Position numbers and translations under genes: made by a program. Source: Planctomycetota bacterium (GTDB lineage: Bacteria > Planctomycetota > GCA-002687715 > DRQF01). From it: 64,000 nt of DNA. The stretch is taken from contig JACKGY010000004.1 in the NCBI GenBank assembly GCA_020639295.1, positions 620,001-684,000 of the forward strand, written 5' to 3'. The notes beneath the pieces are model-generated. The model saw only the letters and a list, made by a program, of their open reading frames with translations. It was not told the origin of the DNA and searched no databases. Numbering within the stretch: the stretch's first letter is position 1; every line of letters starts with the position of its first letter. Below are positions 53,238-64,000 of the stretch, piece by piece.

Positions 53238-53747
53238 ATGCGTGACGTCGGCGATCTGAAACCGATCGACTTCGTCGAGGTCGGGGCCGGTCTGCTGGTC
53301 TTCTGCGCGATCGTCCTTCTGGGCCTGGCGCTCGCCTTGGAGCGGGCCGAAGGTCGGTCGAGCTGGCTCGAGACCCCCTGTCGGATCATCGAGGCAAGCG
53401 GGCAACAGCTCGGCCCGAGCGCCGGGGAATGGCGCGTGCGGTTCGATGTCGACTACCGCTACGATCACGGGGGTCGCAGCCACGAGGGTCGCGGCGAGGG
53501 CCGGCCCCGGCTGGTCGACCCGGGCTGGCGACGCCTCGAGCTGGTCGACTTCGTCGCCGCCGGCGGGCTCCGGGACGCCGTCGATCACGGCCTGGTGGAT
53601 CCGCAGGATCCCTCGGGTTCGGTGTTCCGCCACGAGGAGCCGGACGAGATCCGGCGGCTGATCCTGATCACCACGATCGCCGCGGCGGTCTTCGCCGCGA
53701 TCCTGGTCCTCGGCATCGTCCGCGGCCTGAGGCTCGGCTTCCGCTGA
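53238..53747 (+). CDS. DUF3592-like membrane protein
   Basis: A 169-residue protein with two membrane helices (residues about 16-36, GAGLLVFCAIVLLGLALALE, and about 141-162, LILITTIAAAVFAAILVLGIV). They flank an extracytoplasmic beta domain with WLETPCRIIEAS and VRFDVDYRYDHGGRSHEG, the DUF3592 pattern. The ATG at 53238 starts MRDVGDL; the frame upstream is Arg-rich non-coding. No function known. Confidence 0.7.
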   Translation: MRDVGDLKPIDFVEVGAGLLVFCAIVLLGLALALERAEGRSSWLETPCRIIEASGQQLGPSAGEWRVRFDVDYRYDHGGRSHEGRGEGRPRLVDPGWRRLELVDFVAAGGLRDAVDHGLVDPQDPSGSVFRHEEPDEIRRLILITTIAAAVFAAILVLGIVRGLRLGFR

Positions 53748-53861
53748 CCCGCGTGGTCACCGGGTCGATCGCCCGCCCAGGCCCGGCGCGCGGGATTCGC
53801 CCGGAATTCGCCAACGGGTCCGGGTCGGCCGGCCATGGTGTGACGAGCGGTCGAGGATCCG

Positions 53862-55388
53862 ATGAGCCAGAGCGACGCCGAACTTCTCGAGACCTATGCC
53901 GACCGGCGCGACGAGGAGGCCTTCGGGCTCCTCGTCCGACGCCACGGGGCCCTGGTCCGGCGGGTCGCGCGCAGGATCCTCCACGACGACGACCTGGCCG
54001 AGGACGCCGCGCAGGCGGCCTTCCTGGTCCTTGCCCGACGCGCCCGGGCGCTCGGTCGCGAGGCGAAGGTGATCGCCTTCCTGGTCGGCGTGGCCCGGCG
54101 GACCGCGCTCGAGATCCTGCGGACTCGCCGACGGAGCGCGGCGCGCGAGAGGAGCGCGATCATGGCCAGAGCGGAGGAGGTCGACCACGCGCAGGTGGTC
54201 GAAACCGGCGATCTGATGCTGCAGCTCGACCGGGTGCTCGCCAGCCTGCCGGCGGATCTTCGCGCCGCGGTCGTCCTGCGCCACCTCGAAGGACTCGATC
54301 AGGCCGAAGCGGCACGGGTCGCCGGTTGTCCCCAGGGTACGCTTGCCTGGCGCACCCGTCGTGGGCTCGAACTCCTGCGCCGGCGACTGCGCCGCGACGA
54401 CCCACGTCTCGCGGCGATCGCCGTCGTCGACCTGCTCGAGCTCGAGCGCGCCGCGATCGCCGCCGAGCCCCCGCTGGTCAGTCCGCTCGGCCGTGACCTC
54501 GGTCCCGAGCTGGGGCGTCTCATCGACCGGATCGCGCGTCAGCTGGGGCGTCGCGCCCTCATCGGCCGGCTGACGATCGCGCTGGTACTTCTGCTCGTCC
54601 TGGCCGGCCTGGCGACGGCGGTCCTCCGGGTGCTGCCCGGAGACCTGGACCGACCCCGGCCGGAACCGGCGTCGATCTCGTTCCGGCCGCCGACCACGGC
54701 CATCGCCCTCGACTGGAAGGCCGAGCCGATCACCGCCGCCGACCTGCCGGCACCCTTCCGGCGCCTGCAGCGCGGCTGGCGCGGGCGCGCGGAGAGCTGC
54801 GTCCTGCCGTCCGGGACTCCCCTGCGGGCCGTCGCGCCCGGTCGGGTCCTGGTCGCGGTCGAGCTGCGCGCCGGCCCGGGATCGCTGCCCTGGTCCCTGA
54901 TCGCCCTCGAGCATCGTTCGGCTCCGGAGGCCGGCGCGCTGGCCACGAGCCTGATGATCTTTCGCGGCTCCCTGGCGGCCGGTCTGGCGGTCGGCGATCA
55001 GGTCGGCGCGGAGACGATCGGGTCGGCGCTCGCCGGCATCGAGGCCGGCGACCAGGCGTCGCGGCTCCTTCTGGTCCTGCACGAGGGGCCCTGGCGTCAG
55101 GTCAGCCCCCGCTTCCTCGCCGAGGCGCGCCGCGAGGCGATCGGACTCGCGCGCCTGGCCGGTCGCGACCTGCCCGACGACGCCGAGGTCGATCACGACT
55201 GGGCCGGTGAGGAAACGCTCCGACTGAGCGTCGATGGCGAGGAGATCGTTCAGGTCGCGATCGCGCAGCGCTTCAGCGCCGATCCGGTCGCGATGCCGGC
55301 GCTGCCGGTCTGGTGTTTCGGTGACGATCCGGATGATCTGGCCTGGCGGAGGCCTTCCGCCTGGATTGCCGAGGAGGATTCTCGATGA
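53862..55388 (+). CDS. Membrane-anchored ECF sigma factor with degenerate M23/LytM-like C-terminal domain
   Basis: A 508-residue fusion. Residues 1-180 are an ECF sigma factor: region 2 (HDDDLAEDAAQAAFLVLARRAR) and region 4 (LRAAVVLRHLEGLDQAEAARV). A membrane helix at about 228-250 (ALIGRLTIALVLLLVLAGLATAVL) is followed by about 250 extracytoplasmic residues. Within these, SGTPLRAVAPGRVLVAVEL, LIALEHRS and VGDQVGAETIGSAL follow the LytM/M23 peptidase pattern. The zinc ligands are missing: the HxxxD position reads AESCVL. It may sense envelope material and release the sigma domain. GAGGAT precedes the ATG. Overlaps the next gene by four bases. Confidence 0.78.
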   Translation: MSQSDAELLETYADRRDEEAFGLLVRRHGALVRRVARRILHDDDLAEDAAQAAFLVLARRARALGREAKVIAFLVGVARRTALEILRTRRRSAARERSAIMARAEEVDHAQVVETGDLMLQLDRVLASLPADLRAAVVLRHLEGLDQAEAARVAGCPQGTLAWRTRRGLELLRRRLRRDDPRLAAIAVVDLLELERAAIAAEPPLVSPLGRDLGPELGRLIDRIARQLGRRALIGRLTIALVLLLVLAGLATAVLRVLPGDLDRPRPEPASISFRPPTTAIALDWKAEPITAADLPAPFRRLQRGWRGRAESCVLPSGTPLRAVAPGRVLVAVELRAGPGSLPWSLIALEHRSAPEAGALATSLMIFRGSLAAGLAVGDQVGAETIGSALAGIEAGDQASRLLLVLHEGPWRQVSPRFLAEARREAIGLARLAGRDLPDDAEVDHDWAGEETLRLSVDGEEIVQVAIAQRFSADPVAMPALPVWCFGDDPDDLAWRRPSAWIAEEDSR

Positions 55389-57157
55389 CCATTCGATTTT
55401 CAGGCCTGCCAACGTCCCTTGCCTTCGTTCTCCTGGCGGTCGTCGCCGCGGCGCCGGGCCTGCGAGCGCAGCAGGACGGTCCGGTCTTCGTGCCGGTGGC
55501 CGAGCACGAGGGCGTGCTCAAGGGCGTAATCGATCGCCATGACGGCAAACCGGACTGGATCGCGGTGCTCAAGACCGACGAGGCGGCCTATCTCATCGTC
55601 GGGCCCACCGACACCTACCAGGAGATGAAGCGCTTCGCCGGCAAGAAGGTCGTCGTGAAGGGGGGCGTCGCCACCTACATGCGGATGTCCGATGGCGAGG
55701 TGATCAAGCTGGAGGGGCGGGTCGGCAACATCCGCTACCAGGGCAACCTCGAGATCGCGAGCGTCGACGAGATCCGTCTCGCCGGCGAGCGGAACGGTCC
55801 GGAGTCGGCCCTGGTCTGTCGGATCAGGACCAAGCGTTTCCTCGGCAAACGCTGGCAGGGCGCCCTGGTGGTGGTGGAGGTGACCAACAAGGGCAAGGTC
55901 GCGCTCGAACCGGCGGCCTTCACCGTCTCGGTGACGCCGAACCCGCAGCGGCTGGACGCCTCGGCGCGCCTCATCCGGCGGGTGACCGCGCCCCAGGCCG
56001 GCAACCTCGGTCGACCGGTCGCGCCGGGAAAGAAGATGGACTACTGGTTCATGGTCGCCTGTGAGTCCGCCGGCGACCGGCTGGCGGTCGAGGTGGCCGA
56101 GTCCTTCGAACCGGCTCCGGGTGAGTCGGTGCGTCCCGAGATCGAGATCGGCCCCTTCGAGGACGGCCGCTTCGAGGAACTCGGCACCGAGCACCCGGCG
56201 ACGTCGGTGCGGCTGGTCAACCACGATGACCGCGACCTCGATCTGGTGTTCCTGGCCAGCTTCCGTCGGCCGACCGAGGCGGTGGTGGCGCTCCAGGTCA
56301 GGCTGGCCGCCGGCGAGACCAGGAAGCTCTCGATCACCCACCTGCCGGTGCACGGTCTGGGCGAGAGGGCCTGGCAGTGGCCGGGCGCGGCGGTCGACAA
56401 GCTCGAACTGGTCGACTGGTGCGGCCACGCCCGGACGGTGGACACCGGGGCGGCGACGCCGGCGGCGGTGGACCCGCGCGCGGCGCCGACCGGTGCCGGC
56501 GCCGCGGCGCTGGCGACGGCATGGTCCCGGGGCTACGCCTATCCCGGCCGATCGGGAACGCTCCGTGGCCGCTTCGAGTTCGGCACCAGGAAAGACGGCG
56601 ACGACCTCTGGGAGGGTTTCGAGAAGCTGAGCGGTCGGTTCGAGATCGAGGGCTTTCGGGGCCTGATGAACGCCGGGTCGGGTTTCGGCAAGGCGCGCGT
56701 CGAGTTCGACCAGGCGGTCACCGAGGCACAGCACGGACAGTTCGAGTCGGCCATCTTTGATCGCTTCGCGATGTGGGCCGGCCGTGACTTCGCCGGCCGC
56801 GGTTCCTTCGCCGACCGCTTCGCCGGCTCCCGCATCGAGGAGAAGCCCGGCCGGAAGGGCGTGTTCGTCGTCGAGGGTTCGACGATCCGGGAGGTGGCGG
56901 TCGAGGACGGCCGTGTCGTCGCCATGCTGATCGAGGGCTGGCCGCTGCGGCGCTTCGGCTGGTCGACCTCCGGTAACGAGGGACAGGTCCTCCGGATAAC
57001 CACCGGCCAGGAGGTGCTCTCCGGGCGCTATGCCGCGGTTCCCGGCGTCGTCGGGCTGATGCTGCCGGTGTCGATGCGCTTCGAGCGTGTCTTCGGCCCG
57101 GACTGGGGCCCGGAGACCCTGGAACTCGGCGAGCTGTCCTTCAGCGCCGATCCCTGA
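55385..57157 (+). CDS. Secreted hypothetical protein
   Basis: A 590-residue exported protein with a signal peptide ending LRAQQ. The region to about residue 130 is a small beta domain (VLKGVIDRHDGKPDWIAVLKTDEAAYLIV), followed by beta-sandwich-like segments with no recognisable catalytic motif. It starts inside the stop of the membrane sigma gene (ATGA), so the two are made together, and it may be the periplasmic partner or target of that regulator. No family recognised. Confidence 0.75.
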   Translation: MTIRFSGLPTSLAFVLLAVVAAAPGLRAQQDGPVFVPVAEHEGVLKGVIDRHDGKPDWIAVLKTDEAAYLIVGPTDTYQEMKRFAGKKVVVKGGVATYMRMSDGEVIKLEGRVGNIRYQGNLEIASVDEIRLAGERNGPESALVCRIRTKRFLGKRWQGALVVVEVTNKGKVALEPAAFTVSVTPNPQRLDASARLIRRVTAPQAGNLGRPVAPGKKMDYWFMVACESAGDRLAVEVAESFEPAPGESVRPEIEIGPFEDGRFEELGTEHPATSVRLVNHDDRDLDLVFLASFRRPTEAVVALQVRLAAGETRKLSITHLPVHGLGERAWQWPGAAVDKLELVDWCGHARTVDTGAATPAAVDPRAAPTGAGAAALATAWSRGYAYPGRSGTLRGRFEFGTRKDGDDLWEGFEKLSGRFEIEGFRGLMNAGSGFGKARVEFDQAVTEAQHGQFESAIFDRFAMWAGRDFAGRGSFADRFAGSRIEEKPGRKGVFVVEGSTIREVAVEDGRVVAMLIEGWPLRRFGWSTSGNEGQVLRITTGQEVLSGRYAAVPGVVGLMLPVSMRFERVFGPDWGPETLELGELSFSADP

Positions 57158-57201
57158 CCGGAGCGCCGCGCGTCCCGAAGGTCGATCGCGTTCCCAACCT
57201 T

Positions 57202-57357
57202 GCCGGCCGGCGGCCGGCGAGCCTGCCGGCTTGGCAGCCGGCGCTCCGGGGCGCCAGCCGCTGGCTGGCCTAGTGTTCCTCGCCCGGAGCCTTCGAGCTT
57301 CGGATGCGCAGCCGGCGCCGCGCGGTCCGACTCGGAGCGCCAGCCGCTGGCTGGCCA
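57202..57357. repeat. REP-like palindromic repeat cluster C
   Basis: It holds a 46-base GCCGGC-rich block (57202-57247) nearly identical to 26876-26921. There are two copies of the 17-base palindrome GCCAGCCGCTGGCTGGC (57253-57269, 57339-57355), the first followed by the CTAGT-TTC tail, and one diverged 18-base unit (57306-57323, GCGCAGCCGGCGCCGCGC). It lies between the convergent ends of two secreted-protein genes. Confidence 0.8.
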
Positions 57358-57434
57358 GATTTCCCTGCCTCGTGCGCGGGCTCGCGCCCGGACGACTCGA
57401 AGATCGGCGGCGTCGTTCTCGCTCCCCTCGTGGA

Positions 57435-58043
57435 TCAGAGGGAGACCACCTTGCAGTCGGGATTCGTCATGTAGATGGGCGAACCGTTGGCCGGCACGAT
57501 CGCGGACTGTCCGTAGAGGGTCACGCCCACGAGCCAGGGAATGTTGGGCAGCGTGCCGCTGACGTCGAACTCGCCGTTGCCGTCGGTCAGACCCTGGCCG
57601 AGGAGGACGCTCGAGGGGATGTCGAGCAGGTAGTAGAGGTTCGAGCCGACCGGCACGAAGCCGGTGCCGAAGGAGTAGAAGGTGTAGGCCAGATCACCCG
57701 GGGCCGTCATCGCGGTGAAGGAGATGTTGTGGCCGATCGAGCCGTTGCCGCCGATCGCGAAGGTCTCGGTGACGACGCTGAGATTGGTGATGTCGATGGC
57801 CGCCGCGCTCGTCGAGCCGTTCCACAGCCCGTCGATCTCGACCTGGGTCCCGATGTAGAGGTTCAGGTCGTAGGCCGAGCTGGTCACCTTCGTGTAGTTG
57901 CAGTCGATGACGAACTGGTAGCCCGGGCAGTAGTAGCAGACGTTCTCGGCATCCTCGATCTTGCCGCGCAGATGCACGCTCTGGGCGAAGGCGGCGGAGG
58001 ACATGACGAGGAGGATGGCGACGTTCAGGATCTTGCGGAGCAT
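57435..58043 (-). CDS. Secreted hypothetical protein
   Basis: A 202-residue exported protein: signal peptide (LNVAILLVMSSAAFAQ), a small N-terminal domain with a Cys trio (VCYYCPGYQFVIDC), then a beta-rich domain (IGTQVEIDGLWNG, DGNGEFDVSGTLPN) that recurs in planctomycete exported proteins. AGGGA precedes the ATG. Function unknown. It converges on repeat cluster C. Confidence 0.7.
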   Translation of the reverse strand: MLRKILNVAILLVMSSAAFAQSVHLRGKIEDAENVCYYCPGYQFVIDCNYTKVTSSAYDLNLYIGTQVEIDGLWNGSTSAAAIDITNLSVVTETFAIGGNGSIGHNISFTAMTAPGDLAYTFYSFGTGFVPVGSNLYYLLDIPSSVLLGQGLTDGNGEFDVSGTLPNIPWLVGVTLYGQSAIVPANGSPIYMTNPDCKVVSL

Positions 58044-58405
58044 GGTTCGGTTCCCTGGGTTGGCGTGGTCCGACCGCGCGCATCACGCGGCTCGTGTCCC
58101 CTGATTCACAAGTCGCGGACCGGTCGCGGTTCGACTGTGCAAGTCGTGGGTTCGGAGACACTTGCGTCCTGGAGCCAGCGGCGGCGCGGGGCAACGCGAC
58201 CGCCCAGATGTCCGGAATTCGGGCAGGATGCCGGGACGCGGCGCCGCGAAGTACCCTTCGCCACGCGCGGTCGCCTAGTCTCCGGGATGATCAAGGTCCG
58301 TAGGGCAAGGCCCGGAAGCGGGCCCGCGGTGGGGCGAAGGCAAGGACCTCGCCCTGAACGGTCTTCATGCTGGCCGGCCAGCGGGACCTGCACTAACCTC
58401 TGCCC
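58044..58405. promoter_or_regulatory. Divergent promoter region with leaderless-type -10 before the TPR kinase
   Basis: The 362-base gap separates two divergent genes. TAACCT (58394-58399) lies exactly six bases before the kinase ATG and no ribosome site is present, so the kinase mRNA may be leaderless. No clear -35 is seen. Nothing else is recognisable. Confidence 0.4.
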
Positions 58406-61400
58406 ATGAACGAAGCGAGCGCAGCCGACGGCCGGAACCGGATCGGCCCCTACGAGATCGTGAAGGAGCTCGGCCGAGGCGGCCAGGGCGTCGTCCAGCT
58501 GGTGCGCGACACCCGGCTCGATCGACTCGCCGCCCTCAAGCTCATGCTCGGCTGGGCGGGTGCGGGGGAGAGCGCCATCGAGCGCTTCCGTCGCGAGGCT
58601 CGGGTCTGCTCCGGCCTGGACGATCCGGGCATCTGCGCCATCTACGACATGGGCCTGCACGAGGGCGCGCCCTGGATCGTCATGCGCTACGTCCCCGGGC
58701 GGACGCTGCAGGAACTCATCCGCCGGCCGGAGAACGAGGCCGCCAGCGAGGAGACGATGTTCGTCGACTTCTCCCAGGCCTCGGTCTCCGCGGCTCCCGC
58801 GGACCAGGAGACGACCGGCGACACGACCTGGGGCGGGAGCGCATCCGATCGGAGCACGACCGGGGTCTCGAAGGCCGAAGTCCACGATCTCGTCGCCGTG
58901 GTCGAGAAGGTGGCGCGGAGCCTCCAGGTCGCGCACGAGGCGGGCATCACCCACCGCGACATCAAGCCCGGCAACATCATGGTGACCGAGTCGGGACAGC
59001 CGGTCATCCTCGACTTCGGTCTCGCCAGCGTCGAGGAAGCGGACGGCCCGGGCCTCACCCAGACCGGCGACCAGATGGGCACGCCGGCCTACATGGCGCC
59101 GGAACAGATCAAGGGCGAACGCCGCCGGATCGGCCCGCGCACCGACGTCTACGCGCTGGGCGTCACCCTGTTCGAGTGCGTCACCCGGAGACGGCCCTTC
59201 GAAGCCGCGACCCGGCAGGGACTCTATCGCTCGATCATCGACGACCCGGCGCCCTCCGCGCGCACGTTCAGACCGGAACTGCCGCGCGACCTCGAGGTGA
59301 TCATCGCCTGCGCGCTCGAGAAGGAGCCGGATCGCCGCTACCAGTCGGCCGTGGCCTTCGCCGACGACCTGCGCCGCTTCCGCCATCATGAGCCGATCGC
59401 GGCACGCCGGATCGGTCCGATCGGCCGGCTCACGCGCTGGAGTCGGCGCCATCCGGCTCGCGCGGTCCTGCTCCTGGTCGCCCTGCTCGGCCTGCCGATC
59501 CTCACCGGTCTTCTGGTGAACGTCGTCGCCAACCGCGAGAAGGTCGAGCGCCAGCAACGACTCGAGCTGGAGGAGCGCGTCGAGGGCCTCCTCGCCGCGG
59601 GCTATGCCGACATCTTCCACGGCGACCGGCCGACCTCGATCCGCCGCTTCGAGGAGGCCTGCGATCTGATCCCGGAGTGGGGCGAGGGTTTCGCTGGCCT
59701 GGCGATCGTCGAGGCGGTGGAGCAGGACTACGAGGCGGCAGCGGCGGCGCTCGACCGCTCGCCGATCGCGCACCCGGGCTTCGATGCGATCCGCATCCAG
59801 CTGCTCCTCCGCCAGGGGCGGACGGAGGAAGCCGAGGCCTTGCGTGCCGACACCCCCGAACCCGGCGAGGCGATCGACTTCTTCCTGCGTGGCCAGCTCG
59901 CGCTGGTCGAGGGCCATCGTCACGGCAACTACGACGACGAGGCCCAGAAGGCCTATCGCGAGGCCCTGAACTCCTTCGAGGCCGCCGTGATGCTCCTGCC
60001 CCGCGCCCGGCGGGAATACCACGCGGCCGTGGCCCACGCGCGCGGTCACGTCTCCAATCTCGATGGCGCGCCGCCGATCGGGGTCGCGCTGGCGCGGCTC
60101 TGGCCGAAGGACGCCGAGAGCCTGCGTTGGGCGGCCTTCGCCCTGCACGAGGCCGACCCCGCGACCGCGCTGGTGATGATCGACCGTGCGCTCGCGCGCG
60201 TGCCGGAGGATCGGCTCGCCAGGCAGACCCGGGCCGGGCTCCTGCGCGCGCTCGGCCGGCGCGAGGAGGCGATCGCCGCCTATCGTGACCTGGCCAGCGA
60301 CGACGGCGAGATCAGCCAGACCTGCCAGTTGATGATCGGCGACACGCTCCTGGAACTCGGCCGCAACGAGGAAGCGGTCGTGGCCCTCGAGAAGGCCACC
60401 TCGATGGCACCCTCCTCCCGCGTCGCCCAGGGCAGCCTCGGTCGGGCCCTGTTGATGGCCGGGCGGCCGGTCGATGCCGAGGCCGTCCTCGAGAAGGCGC
60501 TCGCCCTGCCGGTGAACGACGACGCGGTCACCGCGGACGGCTCGAACATGCAGGTCTTCCTCGGCACGGCCCTGTTGCAGCAGGGACGGATCGACGAGGC
60601 CTGGGACGCCTTCGGGGCGGCGCTGGCGGCGCAGCCCGGTCATCAGGTGGCCCACTACTATCGTGGGATCATCCTGCAGGGACGCGGCGACGAGGTCGGG
60701 GCCGAGACGGCGCTGCGGGCCTCCATCGCCGGCGCCGAGCCCGGGAAGGCGCCGATGATCGAATCCTATCTCGCGCTCGCCGCGATGCTGATCAACGGCG
60801 ATCACACCGAGGCGGGCCGTGATCTTCTGCTGCGCGCGATCGCCGACTACCCCGAAAACGCGGTGGCCCAGGAGTTCCTGGGCAACGCCTGGCGGAAGCT
60901 GAACCAGCCGGCGAAGGCCGAGCCCTGCTACGAGCGCGCGATCCAGCTCGACCCGACGCGCGACGGCGCGCTGTTCAACGTCGGGATGATCTACCTCCAG
61001 ACCGGTCGCGACGAGCTCGGTCTCGAACGACTCACGAGCTGCTGGGAACTCGCGCGGCCGGGCGGAGGTGCGGCGCCTCCGTTCCGACCTCTGCTCATCC
61101 AGGCCGCCCTCGGTTGCGCGGCGAAGCTCCGCAAGGCCGATCGCGGCGACGAGGCGGTCGCGATCCTCGATCGGACGGCGACCCTGGTCGCCGACTCCAC
61201 GACCCTCTGGTCGGCGCTGGGCGACCTCCATACCCGGCTCGGACGGCAGCACGAGGCGGCCGAGGCCTGGCGCCGCGCGGTCGAGCTGAAGGAAGACCCG
61301 CGGCTCCTCGACGGTCTCTCCCGGGCCCTGATCGCCCCCGGCGACCGGGAGGAGGCGATCCGGGTCATGCGCCGCCTGCTCGAGATCCTCGATGGCCACG

Positions 61401-61465
61401 ACCAGGGGCGGATCAAGGTGGCCGAGGTCGAGGAACGCCTCGCCGAGGCGACCGGTTCCAATTGA
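58406..61465 (+). CDS. Ser/Thr protein kinase with TPR region
   Basis: A 1019-residue kinase. Hanks domain residues about 15-330 (GRGGQGVVQLVRD, HRDIKPGNIMV, DFGLAS, GTPAYMAPEQ) with a Ser/Thr/Glu-rich insert of about 55 residues in the helix C to catalytic-loop region. One membrane helix follows (AVLLLVALLGLPILTGLLVNVV, about 355-376), then about 600 residues of tetratricopeptide repeats (units such as AEPCYERAIQLDPTRDGALFNVG, NEEAVVALEKATSMAP). The TPRs probably bind proteins outside or near the membrane. Followed on the same strand by another kinase gene. Confidence 0.88.
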   Translation: MNEASAADGRNRIGPYEIVKELGRGGQGVVQLVRDTRLDRLAALKLMLGWAGAGESAIERFRREARVCSGLDDPGICAIYDMGLHEGAPWIVMRYVPGRTLQELIRRPENEAASEETMFVDFSQASVSAAPADQETTGDTTWGGSASDRSTTGVSKAEVHDLVAVVEKVARSLQVAHEAGITHRDIKPGNIMVTESGQPVILDFGLASVEEADGPGLTQTGDQMGTPAYMAPEQIKGERRRIGPRTDVYALGVTLFECVTRRRPFEAATRQGLYRSIIDDPAPSARTFRPELPRDLEVIIACALEKEPDRRYQSAVAFADDLRRFRHHEPIAARRIGPIGRLTRWSRRHPARAVLLLVALLGLPILTGLLVNVVANREKVERQQRLELEERVEGLLAAGYADIFHGDRPTSIRRFEEACDLIPEWGEGFAGLAIVEAVEQDYEAAAAALDRSPIAHPGFDAIRIQLLLRQGRTEEAEALRADTPEPGEAIDFFLRGQLALVEGHRHGNYDDEAQKAYREALNSFEAAVMLLPRARREYHAAVAHARGHVSNLDGAPPIGVALARLWPKDAESLRWAAFALHEADPATALVMIDRALARVPEDRLARQTRAGLLRALGRREEAIAAYRDLASDDGEISQTCQLMIGDTLLELGRNEEAVVALEKATSMAPSSRVAQGSLGRALLMAGRPVDAEAVLEKALALPVNDDAVTADGSNMQVFLGTALLQQGRIDEAWDAFGAALAAQPGHQVAHYYRGIILQGRGDEVGAETALRASIAGAEPGKAPMIESYLALAAMLINGDHTEAGRDLLLRAIADYPENAVAQEFLGNAWRKLNQPAKAEPCYERAIQLDPTRDGALFNVGMIYLQTGRDELGLERLTSCWELARPGGGAAPPFRPLLIQAALGCAAKLRKADRGDEAVAILDRTATLVADSTTLWSALGDLHTRLGRQHEAAEAWRRAVELKEDPRLLDGLSRALIAPGDREEAIRVMRRLLEILDGHDQGRIKVAEVEERLAEATGSN

Positions 61466-61794
61466 ACAGGTCTCCGCGGGTTCTCCCGCGCCGCGGGCCG
61501 CCGGGCCCCGATCGCCCTCGACGCCGCGGCGACGCGGCTCGCCGCCGGGTCGGCTTTCGATTCCCGACGAATCATCGGGCGCTCGGCCCGAATCGGGCCG
61601 GTTGCATCGGGGGAGTCGTGGCTGCGCGACACGGCTCGGCCGTCGACCCGAGGTGGAACGACCAGGAGATTCGGTCGGGCGGGGCGCCGAGGCGGGGCCG
61701 CGCTCGCCCCGTCGGAGTTCACGATCGTTCCCGGGCATGGCAGGATCGGGCTCGACCATGCCGGTCGTCGGGTCGATGGGAGGAGAGCATCGAG
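61466..61794. other. Intergenic region between the two kinase genes
   Basis: A 329-base gap between two same-strand kinase genes. I see no coding frame, repeat or hairpin of note. The next gene has GGAGGAGA near its 3' end, which argues for a normal leader and thus a promoter or read-through transcript here. Confidence 0.4.
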
Positions 61795-63723
<1,929 letters not shown>

Positions 63724-63937
63724 CTACCTCGACCCTGAGTTCGCGTGGGCAAGGAGGGCAGGTGGTCGCGCCTGAATCGGGGACCGGGCGCGGCATCTGG
63801 TTTCGACCCGCCAGTGCCCGGTCGGTCTCGGGGCGTGGGAATTCGTTTCCCGGGGCCCGGTCGGGGATGGTAGCGTTCCGCCCTCGACGGCGAGGTCGGG
63901 CGAGCGCCCGTGCCGCCATCCCCGGTAGGAGCTCGCC

Positions 63938-64000
63938 ATGAGCCGCCCCGAAGCCAATCGACTCGTCTCCAACTCGGCCTCCATCCTCGTCGTGGTCCTG
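63938..64000 (+). CDS. N-terminus of an unidentified protein (3' cut by window end)
   Basis: Twenty-one codons from an ATG preceded by AGGAG eight bases upstream. The sequence MSRPEANRLVSNSASILVVVL is cut by the window edge; the last residues (ASILVVVL) look like the start of a membrane or signal-anchor helix. Nothing more can be said. Confidence 0.55.
   Translation, partial: MSRPEANRLVSNSASILVVVL

Overview
The window is 64 kb of very GC-rich, densely coded bacterial DNA. No rRNA or tRNA gene is visible, so the host can only be inferred. Three ECF sigma factors, four Hanks-type Ser/Thr kinases (two with sulfatase-modifying-factor-like C-terminal domains), many secreted proteins (beta-helix, LamG-like, signal-peptide hypotheticals), a TonB receptor and extracytoplasmic lipoproteins together suggest a Gram-negative, probably a deep-branching member of the Planctomycetota. 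Acidobacteriota or Myxococcota cannot be excluded.

Layout. 1-4.6 kb: a tightly coupled cassette of an MBOAT-SGNH fusion (cut by the window edge), a carrier protein, a stand-alone adenylation enzyme and an acyl-CoA-dehydrogenase-like flavoenzyme. The specificity residues I read from the adenylation enzyme (D-L-L-Y-L-A-L-V-C-K) are those I recall for L-proline ligases of pyrrole biosynthesis. The cassette looks like a pyrrole-2-carboxyl (or dehydroprolyl) carrier-protein pathway joined to a Dlt/Alg-like envelope acyltransferase, and is the best candidate here for an undescribed system. 4.7-6.8 kb: an ABC exporter. 6.8-12 kb: a papain-like protease with about nine pYEATS-like repeats, an ankyrin protein and a hypothetical. 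12-20 kb: a heme-iron acquisition locus (MarR-type regulator with a Cys cluster, TonB receptor, CobN-like HmuS, ExbB-like HmuU, DUF2149 HmuV). 20-32 kb: secreted hypotheticals, a DEAD-box helicase, a lipoprotein methyltransferase, a 2OG-Fe(II) oxygenase, a LamG-like protein, a hipBA module, and two of three clusters of one palindromic (REP-like) repeat family. 32-40.6 kb: two kinase genes with two ECF sigma genes. 40.8-50.9 kb: a complete minus-strand operon for a group 3b-like NAD(P)-linked [NiFe] hydrogenase with hypE, D, C, F, a zinc-domain-less hypA, a protease and a cyclic-nucleotide-binding protein; no hypB is present. 51-58 kb: a small lipoprotein, an inhibitory-type serpin, a DUF3592 protein, a membrane-anchored sigma factor with a degenerate M23-like tail, and secreted proteins. 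58-64 kb: a TPR kinase, a zinc-ribbon/FGE-like kinase, and the first 21 codons of another gene.

Working together: the first four genes probably make and attach an acyl group to an envelope component. Genes at 12-20 kb would import heme and strip its iron. The hydrogenase operon is self-contained apart from HypB. The sigma/kinase genes form adjacent or overlapping signalling pairs.
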